This document shows, in pieces, positions 44,342 through 53,542 of a stretch of 64,000 nucleotides of DNA. The DNA is from Nakamurella sp. PAMC28650 (GTDB taxonomy: Bacteria > Actinomycetota > Actinomycetes > Mycobacteriales > Nakamurellaceae). Position numbers and translations under genes: made by a program. The stretch is from the NCBI RefSeq assembly GCF_014303395.1, contig NZ_CP060298.1, positions 5,351,001-5,415,000 on the forward strand. Direction: 5' to 3'. A model generated the notes under the pieces. That model did not search any database, was not told the origin of the DNA, and saw only the letters and a list, made by a program, of their open reading frames with translations. Within the stretch, counting starts at the first letter, position 1. Each line of letters starts with the position of its first letter.

Positions 44342-45435
44342 CACGGCAGACCCCCGGCCAGGATGGCGCGGCCCAGGGCGGCGTCGTCACGTTCGGCGTG
44401 ATGCTGTCGGACGTAGACCGTGAGATCGGCGACGCGCCGGGCATGTACCTCGTCCTGTGTCAACGGCGCGGGCCCGAGCACGTGACCGACCCGGGTGATG
44501 ATCTGTTCGGCCGCTCCGGCCACCACGCCACGCACGCGACCGGCCACGACCGAGCCCCAGTCGCCGTCCGCGCGGCCGCTGTCGACGGCCTCCGCTGCGG
44601 CTCGCAGCACCTCACGGGCTCCGTGCAGGGCGAGATCGACCGCGCCCAGCTGCATCTGGGCGATCTGATCGGGTTCCCGGGCGGCCAGCGCGCCCCAGAG
44701 CGACCGGGCCAGGCCGATGGCGCCGCCGTACCAGCAGGCCGCGACACCGGCACCGCCCCAGCCGAATCCGGGCCGTTCGAGGTACCACTGGTCCTCCCCG
44801 ACCGGCACCGCGGGAGCGTCGTGGAGTGCGATCGGACCCGACTCGACCGCAGACAACCCACGGGACACCCAGGTCCCGTGCACGATCTCCACCGTCGGGT
44901 GCTGCAACGCCACGGCGAACAGGCGCCGACGGCCGGGCGAGGTGTGGGCGGTGATCAGGGCGTGGCTCAGGCGGCCGGCCAGCGAGCACCACGGCTTCGC
45001 TCCGTCCAGGACCCAACCGTGCTGGGTGGTGGGCTCCCGGGCCTGCAATCGCACCGCGGGTCCTTCGGCCGCGAACACCCCCCAGGTGGAATCCGGCCCG
45101 GCGCCCAGGATCGAGAGGTCACGTCCGGATTCGATCCCGGCCTCGGACAGAATGGCCAGCGCATCCAGATGGCCTTCGGCGACCCTTGCCGCGGTCAGAT
45201 CGGCCGCCGCCAGGCTGGCCAGCATGGCCCACCGGTCCAACGTCCGACCCAGACCCGGCCGCGGCGCCGAACTCCCGATGGCACGGGCGAGATCGATGGC
45301 CGCGTCGGCATTCCCGTCGACCCGCCGGCCCCGGGCGGCGAATTCGTCCCACGTCGATCGGTGCTCGCCGAGAGGTTCCGGCCCGAGATCGACGCCACGG
45401 GCGCCGTGGTCCGGCGACAAGACTGGTGGGGACAC
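44338..45435 (-). CDS. Acyl-CoA dehydrogenase-like protein
   Basis: Protein of 365 residues resembling the ACAD flavoprotein family; start GTG 45435 chosen after AGGAG. Recognisable are LAAADLTAARVAEGHLDAL in the N-terminal helical domain, GWVLDGAKPWCSLAGRLSHA in the middle beta domain (the family FAD-binding W/S segment) and a C-terminal helical bundle. No convincing catalytic Glu position was found. It is translationally coupled to the PIG-L/methyltransferase gene (GTGA). Confidence 0.78.
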   Translation of the reverse strand: MSPPVLSPDHGARGVDLGPEPLGEHRSTWDEFAARGRRVDGNADAAIDLARAIGSSAPRPGLGRTLDRWAMLASLAAADLTAARVAEGHLDALAILSEAGIESGRDLSILGAGPDSTWGVFAAEGPAVRLQAREPTTQHGWVLDGAKPWCSLAGRLSHALITAHTSPGRRRLFAVALQHPTVEIVHGTWVSRGLSAVESGPIALHDAPAVPVGEDQWYLERPGFGWGGAGVAACWYGGAIGLARSLWGALAAREPDQIAQMQLGAVDLALHGAREVLRAAAEAVDSGRADGDWGSVVAGRVRGVVAGAAEQIITRVGHVLGPAPLTQDEVHARRVADLTVYVRQHHAERDDAALGRAILAGGLPW

Positions 45436-45582
45436 CTGGAGAACATCTCCTGACGAGGACGACCGGCTCCCCGTGTCGGGAACCCTGCAGACCGGGTACC
45501 CGAGGCAGGCCGTGCGAAACCCGCCGGCCCGCGGCGCGGAAGCCGCCGACGGTCCGTGCACGGGGCCACCGACCGGAGGTGC

Positions 45583-46137
45583 TCAGTCCGGCTGGACCAA
45601 CATGCCGACCATGGCCAGATCCACACTCCGGCGCATGGCGGCGGCCAGGTCCGACGGACGGCCGGCCGCTACCGGCGAGCCCCACCGGACCAGAGCACCC
45701 ACCGCGCAGTCGAAGAGCACGAGACCGGCTGTCTCACTGCTGATGTCGGCACGCACCTCACCGGCGAGCTGACCGTCCCGCATGACCTCGCTCAGCAGGT
45801 CCGCGGTCGCGGCCGCGTCGGCAAGGTGTGGGCCACCGGCCTGGATCCAGGCCCGCACCAGCGCAACGCCCTTGGCTGCATCGAGCTGGTAGCCGGCGGC
45901 CCATCTCTCCAGCGCGTCATCGATCCGGGCCTTCGTGCTCAACGTGCCCCGACTCGACCGCAGCCGATCCGCGACGAGGTCACGACGGCCGGCCAGACCG
46001 GCTCGTAGCAATTCGTCCTTGCGGGCGAAGTGGTTGAATACGGTGGTCCGTGCGACGCCGGCCTCGGCAGCGATGATCTCCATGGAGGCCTGGTCGTAAC
46101 CACGGGTGGCGAAGAGCTCCACGGCGACCGCGATCAA
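45583..46137 (-). CDS. TetR-family transcriptional regulator
   Basis: Regulator of about 184 residues with a clear helix-turn-helix: AVELFATRGYDQASMEIIAA and VARTTVFNHFARKDELL. The first codon TTG 46137 is tentative. The same frame is open upstream to about 46240 (reading RRREITRERL just before), as expected for a TetR N-terminal arm, but contains no ATG or GTG. The start may be a rare codon or the frame may be altered. A CGGTAC/GTACCG palindrome lies about 125 bases upstream and is the likely operator. Confidence 0.78.
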   Translation of the reverse strand: MIAVAVELFATRGYDQASMEIIAAEAGVARTTVFNHFARKDELLRAGLAGRRDLVADRLRSSRGTLSTKARIDDALERWAAGYQLDAAKGVALVRAWIQAGGPHLADAAATADLLSEVMRDGQLAGEVRADISSETAGLVLFDCAVGALVRWGSPVAAGRPSDLAAAMRRSVDLAMVGMLVQPD

Positions 46138-46261
46138 CCTCTCGCGGGTGATCTCACGTCGCCGTTGGGTCCGACGTGGGGGAGCTGAATCTGCAGACCC
46201 GGCCGGGTGGAGGTCTGTCGCGGTCTCGGTGGTGTGCGCACCGGGACTCTATCCTGTACCT

Positions 46262-46278
46262 CGGTACGAAGTGTACCG
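46262..46278. promoter_or_regulatory. Probable TetR operator
   Basis: CGGTAC-GAAGT-GTACCG is a perfect 6+6 inverted repeat with a 5-nt spacer; a third GTAC follows at 46281-46284. It sits between the TetR gene and the end of the dedA gene and fits autoregulation. Confidence 0.6.
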
Positions 46279-46289
46279 AAGTACAGTTT

Positions 46290-46931
46290 TCACCCGGTGG
46301 AGGCCTCCGCCTTCTCGCTCCGCCGGCGGCGGATGACCAGGAATGCCACCACGGCCACCACCAGGGCCAGGACCACCCAGCTGAATGTGCCCGCGTAACT
46401 CTCCAGAGTCGTATAGCTGGCACCGGCCAGGAAGCCCAGGAGCGTGAAGCCGGCGCCCCAGACGAGGCCGCCGGCCGCATTCCAGACCAGGAACTTCCGG
46501 TACCGGAGCCCGACGGTGCCCGCCATCCCTGGCATCACCGCACGGAGGAAGGCAGTGAACCGGCCGATGAAGACGGCCCGTCCACCCATCCGGTGCAGCC
46601 GTTCCTTGCCACCGTCGATCGCCTTCTGGTGCTTGGCGAAGATTTTCAGAGCGAGCAGTCGACCGCCGAACAGCCGGCCGACCTCGTACCCGACGCTGTC
46701 GCCGATGATCGCGGACAGGACCACCACGATGGCCATCAACGGCAACGAGACCGAGTGCCGGTAGGCGAGCACTCCTCCGATGATCACCGCGGTCTCCCCC
46801 GGGAGCACGAATCCCACGAACAGGGCCGCCTCTGCGAACACCAGACCGCCGACGACCGCGTAGGCCGGCCAGCCGTGGAAATTCAGGACCGGGTCGATGA
46901 TCGAACTGACGATGCTCACTTCGATGTCCAA
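46290..46931 (-). CDS. DedA-family membrane protein
   Basis: Integral membrane protein of 213 residues. Typical DedA segments are FAEAALFVGFVLPGETAVII, IIGDSVGYEVGRLFG and FIGRFTAFLRAVMPGMAG, the last with the conserved Arg and Pro. A basic C-terminal tail (RRRRSEKAE) faces the cytoplasm. DedA proteins flip or recycle lipid carriers and phospholipids. Direction and spacing place it upstream of the TetR gene. Confidence 0.92.
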   Translation of the reverse strand: MDIEVSIVSSIIDPVLNFHGWPAYAVVGGLVFAEAALFVGFVLPGETAVIIGGVLAYRHSVSLPLMAIVVVLSAIIGDSVGYEVGRLFGGRLLALKIFAKHQKAIDGGKERLHRMGGRAVFIGRFTAFLRAVMPGMAGTVGLRYRKFLVWNAAGGLVWGAGFTLLGFLAGASYTTLESYAGTFSWVVLALVVAVVAFLVIRRRRSEKAEASTG

Positions 46932-47097
46932 ATCTGTGAAAGGTCTGATGAAACCCTCACGGTACGTGGACGCCGGGATCGTGGTGGCCCGACGTCATCA
47001 GCTCTACACATAGGGTGATGGGGCCGAGACACGGGTCTTCGTGCTCGACACGTCATGGTTACCCGGAACAAGTCAGCAGAAACTCAGGAGGACATCG

Positions 47098-47826
47098 GTG
47101 TCAGCAGCGCAGCCGTTCGGCGACCTGGCGTGGAGTGCGACGGCAGAGGTCAGGGCGGCCATCGACACCCACCCGTTCCTGCTCGGACTGCGGGACGGAA
47201 CGCTGCCCAGGGCAACCTTTGTCGGGTATCTGGTCCAGGACGCCCACTACCTCGTCGGATACGCCCGCGCGCTGGCCGCCTGCGCTGCACAGGCCACCGA
47301 GATCGATGACATCTCCTTCTGGGCCTGGAGCGCTCACGATGCGATCGTCGTCGAGAGATCACTTCACGAAGCCCAACTGGCAGATGTTCCCGCCGTCGAA
47401 GCGTCGCCCACGTGCACCGCGTACCTCTCGTTCCTGGGCGCCACTGCCGGCCGTGGGTGCTACCCGGTGCTGGCGGCCGCCCTGTTGCCCTGCTTCTGGA
47501 TCTACCAGGACGTCGGGCTGCGCCTGACGGAGGACCTCGCGCCGTCCGGGCATTCCTACCAGGAGTGGATCGCGACCTATGGCGATCCCCTCTTCACCGC
47601 GGCCACCGAGCGGGCCAGGAACATCGTGGACAAGGTGGCGGAGGACGTCTCCCCCGACGTCAGGGACGGGATGAAGACTGCATTCGCCACCGCCTGCCGT
47701 TACGAGTGGATGTTCTTCGACGCGGCGTGGCGGGGGGAGACCTGGCCCGCCTTCGGACCGACGAACGGCAGGGCCACCACGACTGCGACCACGAACGACG
47801 CGATCGAGGCCGACAGCCACGGGTGA
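47098..47826 (+). CDS. tenA: TenA-family thiaminase II
   Basis: Protein of 242 residues; GTG 47098 with AGGAGG 6 bases upstream is the best start. The fold begins THPFLLGLRDGTLPRATFVG, and LQDAHYL-like sequence YLVQDAHYLVGYARAL follows. ALLPCFWIYQDVG carries the catalytic Cys of TenA_C enzymes. It hydrolyses thiamin breakdown products to recover the pyrimidine moiety. The 3' end overlaps the convergent NCS1 permease gene by 127 bases; that gene has a TPP riboswitch, supporting a joint thiamin-salvage role. Confidence 0.9.
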   Translation: MSAAQPFGDLAWSATAEVRAAIDTHPFLLGLRDGTLPRATFVGYLVQDAHYLVGYARALAACAAQATEIDDISFWAWSAHDAIVVERSLHEAQLADVPAVEASPTCTAYLSFLGATAGRGCYPVLAAALLPCFWIYQDVGLRLTEDLAPSGHSYQEWIATYGDPLFTAATERARNIVDKVAEDVSPDVRDGMKTAFATACRYEWMFFDAAWRGETWPAFGPTNGRATTTATTNDAIEADSHG

Positions 47827-49088
47827 CCCTGGGTGTGCAATCGCCGGGCGGCCTCGCTCCAGAGGGTGGACCAGCCGGGTATCGCACCGGGATTGATCAA
47901 CTGGTAGACCACGAAGCCGAGCACCCAGGAGGCCACCAGGCCGGGGCGCAGCGGGGCGTCGGCACCGACGTTCCAGCCGACGCCCCTGGTGCGCCACCAG
48001 AGAGTCACGAGCGCACCTGACAGCGGGATGAACACCGCGCCGATCAGGTAGAGGAAATTCTGGTACTGCGCGATGTCGACGGTCAGCGCCAGGATGGTGG
48101 TGACCGTCCCGATCAGCAAGGTCAGCACCCGTCGATCCCACCGCGGAGCCATGTTCTGGATGGACACGGCGGTGGAGTAGACGTTGGCGAACGACTGGTC
48201 GGTCTCCCGCAGCACCAGCACGGCGAAGGCGGCCGACCCCAGTGGCAGCGAGAGGAACAGGTCGAAGATCTTCTCGGGCTGCTGCTGCAGCTGTGCCAGC
48301 GCCACCACTCCGATGAGCAGGCAGGCGATCTGGGTCACGCCGTAGCCCACGAAGCCGCCGGCAAAGGCCGCCCGCGCACTGCGGGAATGCCGCGAGTAGT
48401 CGGCCCCGAGCGGGACCCAGGAGATGGTCAGGGCGATGGCGGCGTCCACGGCCGGCCAGAATCCCGACCACGAACCCGTCACCGCTCCCATCGGATGCCG
48501 CAGCAGCCCGACGACCAGCACGACCATGGCCAGCACCACCAGGGCCGACACGTACTTGCGCAGCACCCTGATCGCGCCGAGCGGCCTGATCGTCAGCGCC
48601 GTCGTCACGAGCCCGGCCACCAGCACGCACACCCACGACGGCAGGTGTCCGCGGGTCGACGCCTGCAGTCCCTGGGAGATGACCACCAGCTCGAAGACGG
48701 ACCAGCCGAGGCACTGGGCGATGTTGAGCACCGTCGGCACGAAGGACGCCCTGGCCCCCAGCAACCCGCGGAGCAGGACCATCGCCGGTGCGCCGGTGCG
48801 GGCCCCGAGAACCAGGGTGGCGCCGAGGACCAGACCGCCGAGGACGGACCCCACCACGATGGCCGTGATGGCGGCCCCCAGGCTCATCGGCCCCGACCCG
48901 GACGGGGCCAGGATTGCCAGGGCACCCGCGAACCCGAGCAGACTGACACCGAGATTGCCCCAGAGGCCCAGCTGATCGAACAGGCCGAGCGTGCGGGGTG
49001 CGGCTTCCAGGAGGGTGGCCGGGACCTCTCGATCGGCCTTTGGCTGCGATGATCCCTGCGCGCCGGGGGAAACGGAGATGGACACCAC
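47700..49088 (-). CDS. NCS1-family permease, probable thiamin-precursor importer
   Basis: Cytosine/purine-type permease of 462 residues with about 12 membrane helices. FDQLGLWGNLGVSLLGFAGA is the N-terminal family signature, and WVPLGADYSRHSRSARAAF resembles the substrate region. The start is GTG 49088 or 49085, directly after a TPP riboswitch, so the gene is controlled by thiamin pyrophosphate. This and the neighbouring tenA point to uptake of hydroxymethylpyrimidine (CytX-like). It shares its last 127 bases with tenA on the other strand. Confidence 0.88.
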   Translation of the reverse strand: MVSISVSPGAQGSSQPKADREVPATLLEAAPRTLGLFDQLGLWGNLGVSLLGFAGALAILAPSGSGPMSLGAAITAIVVGSVLGGLVLGATLVLGARTGAPAMVLLRGLLGARASFVPTVLNIAQCLGWSVFELVVISQGLQASTRGHLPSWVCVLVAGLVTTALTIRPLGAIRVLRKYVSALVVLAMVVLVVGLLRHPMGAVTGSWSGFWPAVDAAIALTISWVPLGADYSRHSRSARAAFAGGFVGYGVTQIACLLIGVVALAQLQQQPEKIFDLFLSLPLGSAAFAVLVLRETDQSFANVYSTAVSIQNMAPRWDRRVLTLLIGTVTTILALTVDIAQYQNFLYLIGAVFIPLSGALVTLWWRTRGVGWNVGADAPLRPGLVASWVLGFVVYQLINPGAIPGWSTLWSEAARRLHTQGHPWLSASIASFVVAVVVALPFVGPKAGQVSPRHAASKNIHS

Positions 49089-49093
49089 TACCT

Positions 49094-49222
49094 ACCCTTC
49101 CTGCGCCGGTACTGGCCGGATCAGGTTCAAGCGGTCGGTGGCCTTGACGGGGCGGCACCGACGGTGCCGTCGAATCGGTCCACCCTCTCAGCTCGATCTG
49201 CGAGCTCCCGCGGGACGGGCAC
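49094..49222 (-). promoter_or_regulatory. TPP riboswitch (THI element)
   Basis: The minus-strand leader has the THI-box core in order: GAGCTGAGAGGGTGG, a variable stem, then CTTGAACCTGATCCGG and ACCGGCGCAGGAAGGG. These are the conserved pyrimidine- and pyrophosphate-binding parts of the TPP aptamer. The 3' edge runs into the ribosome site of the permease gene, fitting translational control. Edges are approximate. Confidence 0.93.
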
Positions 49223-49280
49223 AGTGTAGGTGCTCGTCCGGCGGTACCCCGGCGCCGGTGCAGGCGCGTCTGGGTGTCGA

Positions 49281-49306
49281 TCGAGGGCGCAGGCCTGCGC
49301 CCTCGA
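49281..49306. repeat. Perfect 26-bp palindrome
   Basis: The 13-base arm TCGAGGGCGCAGG is followed at once by its exact complement, with no loop. It lies in the 363-base gap (49223-49585) between the riboswitch and the GAF-GGDEF-EAL gene. It may be a dimeric-protein binding site or cruciform-forming element; a terminator is less likely without a loop. The rest of the gap shows no gene. Confidence 0.85.
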
Positions 49307-49585
49307 CCGAGCTGGGCAGAGCTGGTTGACCCGAACGGTTCTCCGGTACACCCGATACGGTGTACTAGAGATCGCTCGGCGGCAGCGCGTCTGCAGAAGC
49401 AGCACAATGTGACCAGCGCCCCCAAGGTTGGCTCCCGATTGCATCGTGTGGATTCGCGCATGGTGCGCAAGGGACGGTGGCGGCTTCGGTTCGAAGCCCG
49501 TTGCACTGTGATCCAACGTCCGACAGCCATTCCGGCGGTTCGAGTTTCTTCCTCACGAGATCGCCGGGCGATCGATGGGGGCCCC

Positions 49586-51523
49586 ATGCATCCGATTTCG
49601 CGGCAACCTCCGCACGAAGAGGTTTTTCATTCCCAGACCAAGGCGAAAATGGCCGACGTGCTGGCCGACTTCGCGCGCACGATGCTGACGGACTTTCCCA
49701 TCCAGGCCATTCTCGATCAATTGGTCGGGCGAATCGTCGACGTCCTCCCGGTGGCCGCGGCGGGTGTCACCCTCATCTCCGGCGACGAGGCACCGATCTA
49801 CGTGGCCGGGTCCAACCAGGCCGCCTGGCGCTTCGAACAGCTGCAGACCACCTACGGCGAAGGTCCGTGCCTGACGGCCTACCACCACGGCGCGGCCGTC
49901 AGCGTCGCCGATCTCCTGACGGAAGAACGCTTCCCCCGCTTCACCGCCCACGCGCTGACGCTCGGCCTGGCCGCCGTCCTCACGTTCCCCCTTCGTCATG
50001 GCGACCATCAACTGGGCGCCCTCGATCTGTACAACGACGTGCCGGGCCCGCTACCGGAAGAGGCGATGACGGCCGCCCAGACCCTGGCCGACGTGGCCAG
50101 CGCCTATCTGATCAACGCCCAGGGTCGAGCCGATCTGCAGGAGTCGTGGCAGCGGTCGCGCCAGGCCGCTCTGCACGATCCGCTGACCGGCCTGGCCAAC
50201 CGGGTCCTGATGCTGGATCGTCTGGAGAACGCGCTCCAGCGGAACCACCGGACCAGCCGACACTGTGCGGCCCTGTTCATCGATCTCGATCGGCTCAAGG
50301 CCGTCAACGACAGCTACGGCCACGCGGTGGGTGACGAGCTGCTGGTGGCGGTGGCGCAGCGGTTGAGCCTGCTCATCCGACCCGGTGACACGGTGGCCCG
50401 CCTCTCCGGGGACGAGTTCGCGGTGCTGTGCGACTCGCTGAACTCACCGGCCGAGGCCGAGTCGATCGGCGCCCGGCTGACCCACGAGATGGCCAGGACC
50501 TTCGAGCTGTCCACCATCCGGCTGGACGTCACCACCAGCATCGGGATCTCCTACAGCGATTCCACCGAGCAGCTGCTCCGGGAGGCCGACGCGGCGATGT
50601 ACCAGGCGAAGCGCAACGGCGGCAACCAGTACCAGCTCATCGACACCCGGCAGCAGTCCGACGCATACGCCCGTCTCGGCCTGGAGCTGGACCTGAACGG
50701 GGTGGTGCTGCGCGGCGAGCTGCACAACGAGTACCAACCCATCGTCGCGGCCGCCGACGGCACGATCAGCGGATTCGAGGCGTTGCTGCGGTGGAAGCAC
50801 CCGGTCTGGGGCGCCGTGCCGCCCAGCACCCTGGTTCCCATCGCCGAACGCACGGGTCAGATCGCCGAGATCGGCGCGTGGGTGCTCCGACAGGCCTGGA
50901 CCGACCGGCTGCGGTGGTGCCGACCCGAGGCCGATCAGGATCCGGACATGTCGGTGAACATCTCACCGAACCAGCTGATCGCACCGAATTTCCTGGACAT
51001 GGTCCAGGCGGTGCTGGTGGCCGGGTCCACCTCGGCGGAGAGGCTGACCCTGGAGATCACCGAGAGCGTGATCATCATCGATGCCCCCCGCGCACTGACC
51101 GCCTTGGACGAACTCCGCCGGCTCGGGGTCAGGATCGCGCTGGACGACTTCGGCACCGGCTACTCGTCGTTGAGCTACCTCAAGCGGCTACCGGTCGACA
51201 TCCTCAAGATCGACCAGAGTTTCATCGCCGACATCCGCGACGAGCCGGCCAGCCGGGCCATCGTCAAGTCGGTGGTCACCTTGGCCCACGACCTCGGCAT
51301 CAGCGTCATCGCCGAAGGGGTCGAGACCGCGGACCAACACGCCCTGGTCAGCGAACTCGGCTGCGATGCCTGCCAGGGCTATCACTTCGGCCGCCCGATG
51401 CGGGCGGCCAAGGTGGACGGGCTGGTGCGTCGGGGTCAACGCCCGGGCATGGCCAGGGCGATCCCCGCGCCCCGTCCACGGTCGGGCTCCGAAGTGTTCG
51501 CCGGCCCGCCGAGCCACCCCTAG
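49586..51523 (+). CDS. GAF-GGDEF-EAL cyclic-di-GMP enzyme
   Basis: Protein of 645 residues, ATG 49586. Residues 20-190 form a GAF sensor domain. Residues 205-350 form a GGDEF domain with RLSGDEFAVL; an RxxD product-inhibition site (RPGD) lies 5 residues before it. Residues 380-620 form an EAL domain with FEALLRWKHP, LEITESVI and ALDDFGTGYSS, the metal and catalytic residues of a phosphodiesterase. It may both make and break c-di-GMP. The catalytic loop starts with Ser instead of Gly, which is tolerated in some enzymes. Confidence 0.92.
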   Translation: MHPISRQPPHEEVFHSQTKAKMADVLADFARTMLTDFPIQAILDQLVGRIVDVLPVAAAGVTLISGDEAPIYVAGSNQAAWRFEQLQTTYGEGPCLTAYHHGAAVSVADLLTEERFPRFTAHALTLGLAAVLTFPLRHGDHQLGALDLYNDVPGPLPEEAMTAAQTLADVASAYLINAQGRADLQESWQRSRQAALHDPLTGLANRVLMLDRLENALQRNHRTSRHCAALFIDLDRLKAVNDSYGHAVGDELLVAVAQRLSLLIRPGDTVARLSGDEFAVLCDSLNSPAEAESIGARLTHEMARTFELSTIRLDVTTSIGISYSDSTEQLLREADAAMYQAKRNGGNQYQLIDTRQQSDAYARLGLELDLNGVVLRGELHNEYQPIVAAADGTISGFEALLRWKHPVWGAVPPSTLVPIAERTGQIAEIGAWVLRQAWTDRLRWCRPEADQDPDMSVNISPNQLIAPNFLDMVQAVLVAGSTSAERLTLEITESVIIIDAPRALTALDELRRLGVRIALDDFGTGYSSLSYLKRLPVDILKIDQSFIADIRDEPASRAIVKSVVTLAHDLGISVIAEGVETADQHALVSELGCDACQGYHFGRPMRAAKVDGLVRRGQRPGMARAIPAPRPRSGSEVFAGPPSHP

Positions 51524-51604
51524 TGCGGAGCCCGTAACTCTGCAAGAACCCCGCAGGACGGCTGTGCCGGTTTGGGGGTGTGAGAGCCGGGTACCGGTCG
51601 AATC

Positions 51605-53365
51605 ATGGGTGACTATGAAAATTCGACGACGGTGGAGCCGGTGCCGCCGCACCGCCCGGCCCACGAGGCTCCCGGGGTCGCCGCCGCGCACCCCGAACAT
51701 CGGCCTGCGCACCTGCGGGAAGCGCCGGCCCACCTCCGGGTGACCGAGGACCAGGCGGCGAACGGCAGGCCCGGGAACGGCCGTGGACCGGACGAGAGCA
51801 CCCGTGCCGGGGCCGCCGGACGGGCAGATGAAGATCGGACCGGACCGGAACCGCACAAGTGGTGGACGCTGGTGGCGGTCTGCCTCGGTACGTTCATGCT
51901 GCTGCTCGACGTCACGATCGTCAACGTCGCCCTCCCCGACATCCAGAACAACCTGCATGCCTCGTTCTCGGACCTGCAATGGGTGGTCGACGCCTACGCC
52001 CTGACCCTGGCCGCCCTGCTCCTGACGGCCGGCAGCCTCGCCGACCTGTTCGGCCGCCGCCGGCTGTACGTCGTCGGACTGGCGTTGTTCACGGTCGCCT
52101 CCCTGCTGTGCGGAGTGGCCGGGGACACCCTGCTGCTACAGCTCTCCCGGGGCCTGCAGGGCATCGGTGGCGCCGTGATGTTCTCCGTCTCCCTCGCGCT
52201 GTTGGCCGACGCCTTCCGGGGCAAGGACCGCGGCACGGCCTTCGGCATCTGGGGAGCGATCACCGGGTTGGCCGTTGCGATCGGACCACTGCTCGGCGGC
52301 GCACTGACCTCCGGCCTCTCCTGGCGGTGGATCTTCTTCGTCAACCTGCCGATCGGCGTGATCGCGGTGCTCATCACGCTGGCCAAGGTCGCCGAGTCGA
52401 AGGCCCAGCAGGCCCGCCGGCCCGACTGGGCCGGGGTCGTCGTGTTCACGGTGGCGTTGTCGGCACTGGTCTACGGGCTGATCGAGTCCAACCAGAGATC
52501 GTTCTCGGACGGCCTGGTACTGGGCTGCCTGATCGGGGCGGCCGCCCTGCTGATCCTGTTCGTCGTCATCGAACTTCGCGGGAAGGCCCCGATGTTCGAC
52601 CTCTCGCTGTTCCGTCTGCCCACCTTCACCGGCGGTTCGGTCGCGGCGTTCGGTATGAGCGCGTCGATCTTCGCCGTACTGCTGTACCTGGTGCTCTACA
52701 TCCAGGACGTGCTGGGCTTCGACGCGCTCGCGACCGGGGTGCGGTTGCTGGTGCTGTCCGGCGGGATCCTGATCACCTCGACCATCGCGGGGAGGCTGAC
52801 CTCGAAGGTGCCCGTCCGGTTCCTGATCGGTCCCGGACTGCTGCTGGTGGGCGTCGGGTTGCTGCTGATGCGGGGCCTCGACGCGCACTCGACCTGGACC
52901 CATCTGATCCCAGGGTTGATCATCACCGGCTTCGGCGTCGGGATGGTGAACCCGCCGCTGGCCTCGACCGCAGTCGGAGTGGTCAAGCCGCAACAGGCGG
53001 GCATGGCCTCCGGCATCAGTTCGACCTTCCGGCAGGTGGGGATCGCGACCGGCATCGCGCTGCTCGGGACACTGTTCTCCAGCAAGGTCACCAGCGAGGT
53101 GACCTCCGCGGTGTCCGGCATCCCGGGCTTGTCCGGCCAAGCGGGCAGGATCGCGACGGCCGTGCAGTCCGGCGCCGTCGGCCAGACGCTGCAGAACCTG
53201 CCGGTCGCAGTGAGGGGGCAGGTCGCCGAGCTCACCAAGACCGCCTTCACCACCGGTCTCGACCGCATCCTGCTGGTCGCGGCCGTCATCGTGCTGGTCG
53301 CGGCCGTCATCTCCTTCAGCACCATCCGGACCAAGGATTTCGCACACCAGCAGGGTGCCCACTGA
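51605..53365 (+). CDS. MFS multidrug transporter, DHA2 (EmrB/QacA) type
   Basis: Membrane protein of 586 residues. An unusual hydrophilic N-terminal extension of about 85 residues rich in His, Pro and Ala precedes the first helix (WWTLVAVCLGTFMLLLDVTI). The motif DVTIVNVALPDI and the loop LADLFGRRRLYVVGL are typical of 14-helix drug exporters. A second short gap separates it from the upstream GGDEF-EAL gene (81 bases), but no co-function is evident. The start is ATG 51605. Confidence 0.9.
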   Translation: MGDYENSTTVEPVPPHRPAHEAPGVAAAHPEHRPAHLREAPAHLRVTEDQAANGRPGNGRGPDESTRAGAAGRADEDRTGPEPHKWWTLVAVCLGTFMLLLDVTIVNVALPDIQNNLHASFSDLQWVVDAYALTLAALLLTAGSLADLFGRRRLYVVGLALFTVASLLCGVAGDTLLLQLSRGLQGIGGAVMFSVSLALLADAFRGKDRGTAFGIWGAITGLAVAIGPLLGGALTSGLSWRWIFFVNLPIGVIAVLITLAKVAESKAQQARRPDWAGVVVFTVALSALVYGLIESNQRSFSDGLVLGCLIGAAALLILFVVIELRGKAPMFDLSLFRLPTFTGGSVAAFGMSASIFAVLLYLVLYIQDVLGFDALATGVRLLVLSGGILITSTIAGRLTSKVPVRFLIGPGLLLVGVGLLLMRGLDAHSTWTHLIPGLIITGFGVGMVNPPLASTAVGVVKPQQAGMASGISSTFRQVGIATGIALLGTLFSSKVTSEVTSAVSGIPGLSGQAGRIATAVQSGAVGQTLQNLPVAVRGQVAELTKTAFTTGLDRILLVAAVIVLVAAVISFSTIRTKDFAHQQGAH

Positions 53366-53542
53366 CATGCACCGCCGAACTGCCGACACCCTCGGGGCCG
53401 TGACCGGATCTGTGGTGGCTTCACTGCGTCCCATGCCCTGGCCGGACTCGCTATCGTGGGGGCCAGGCGCCCATCCGGGCGGAGATCCTGTCGATCGTTT
53501 CGGCGTCGGGCGGGCTCCCGGCGCGGGGAAAGTAGATACCTG

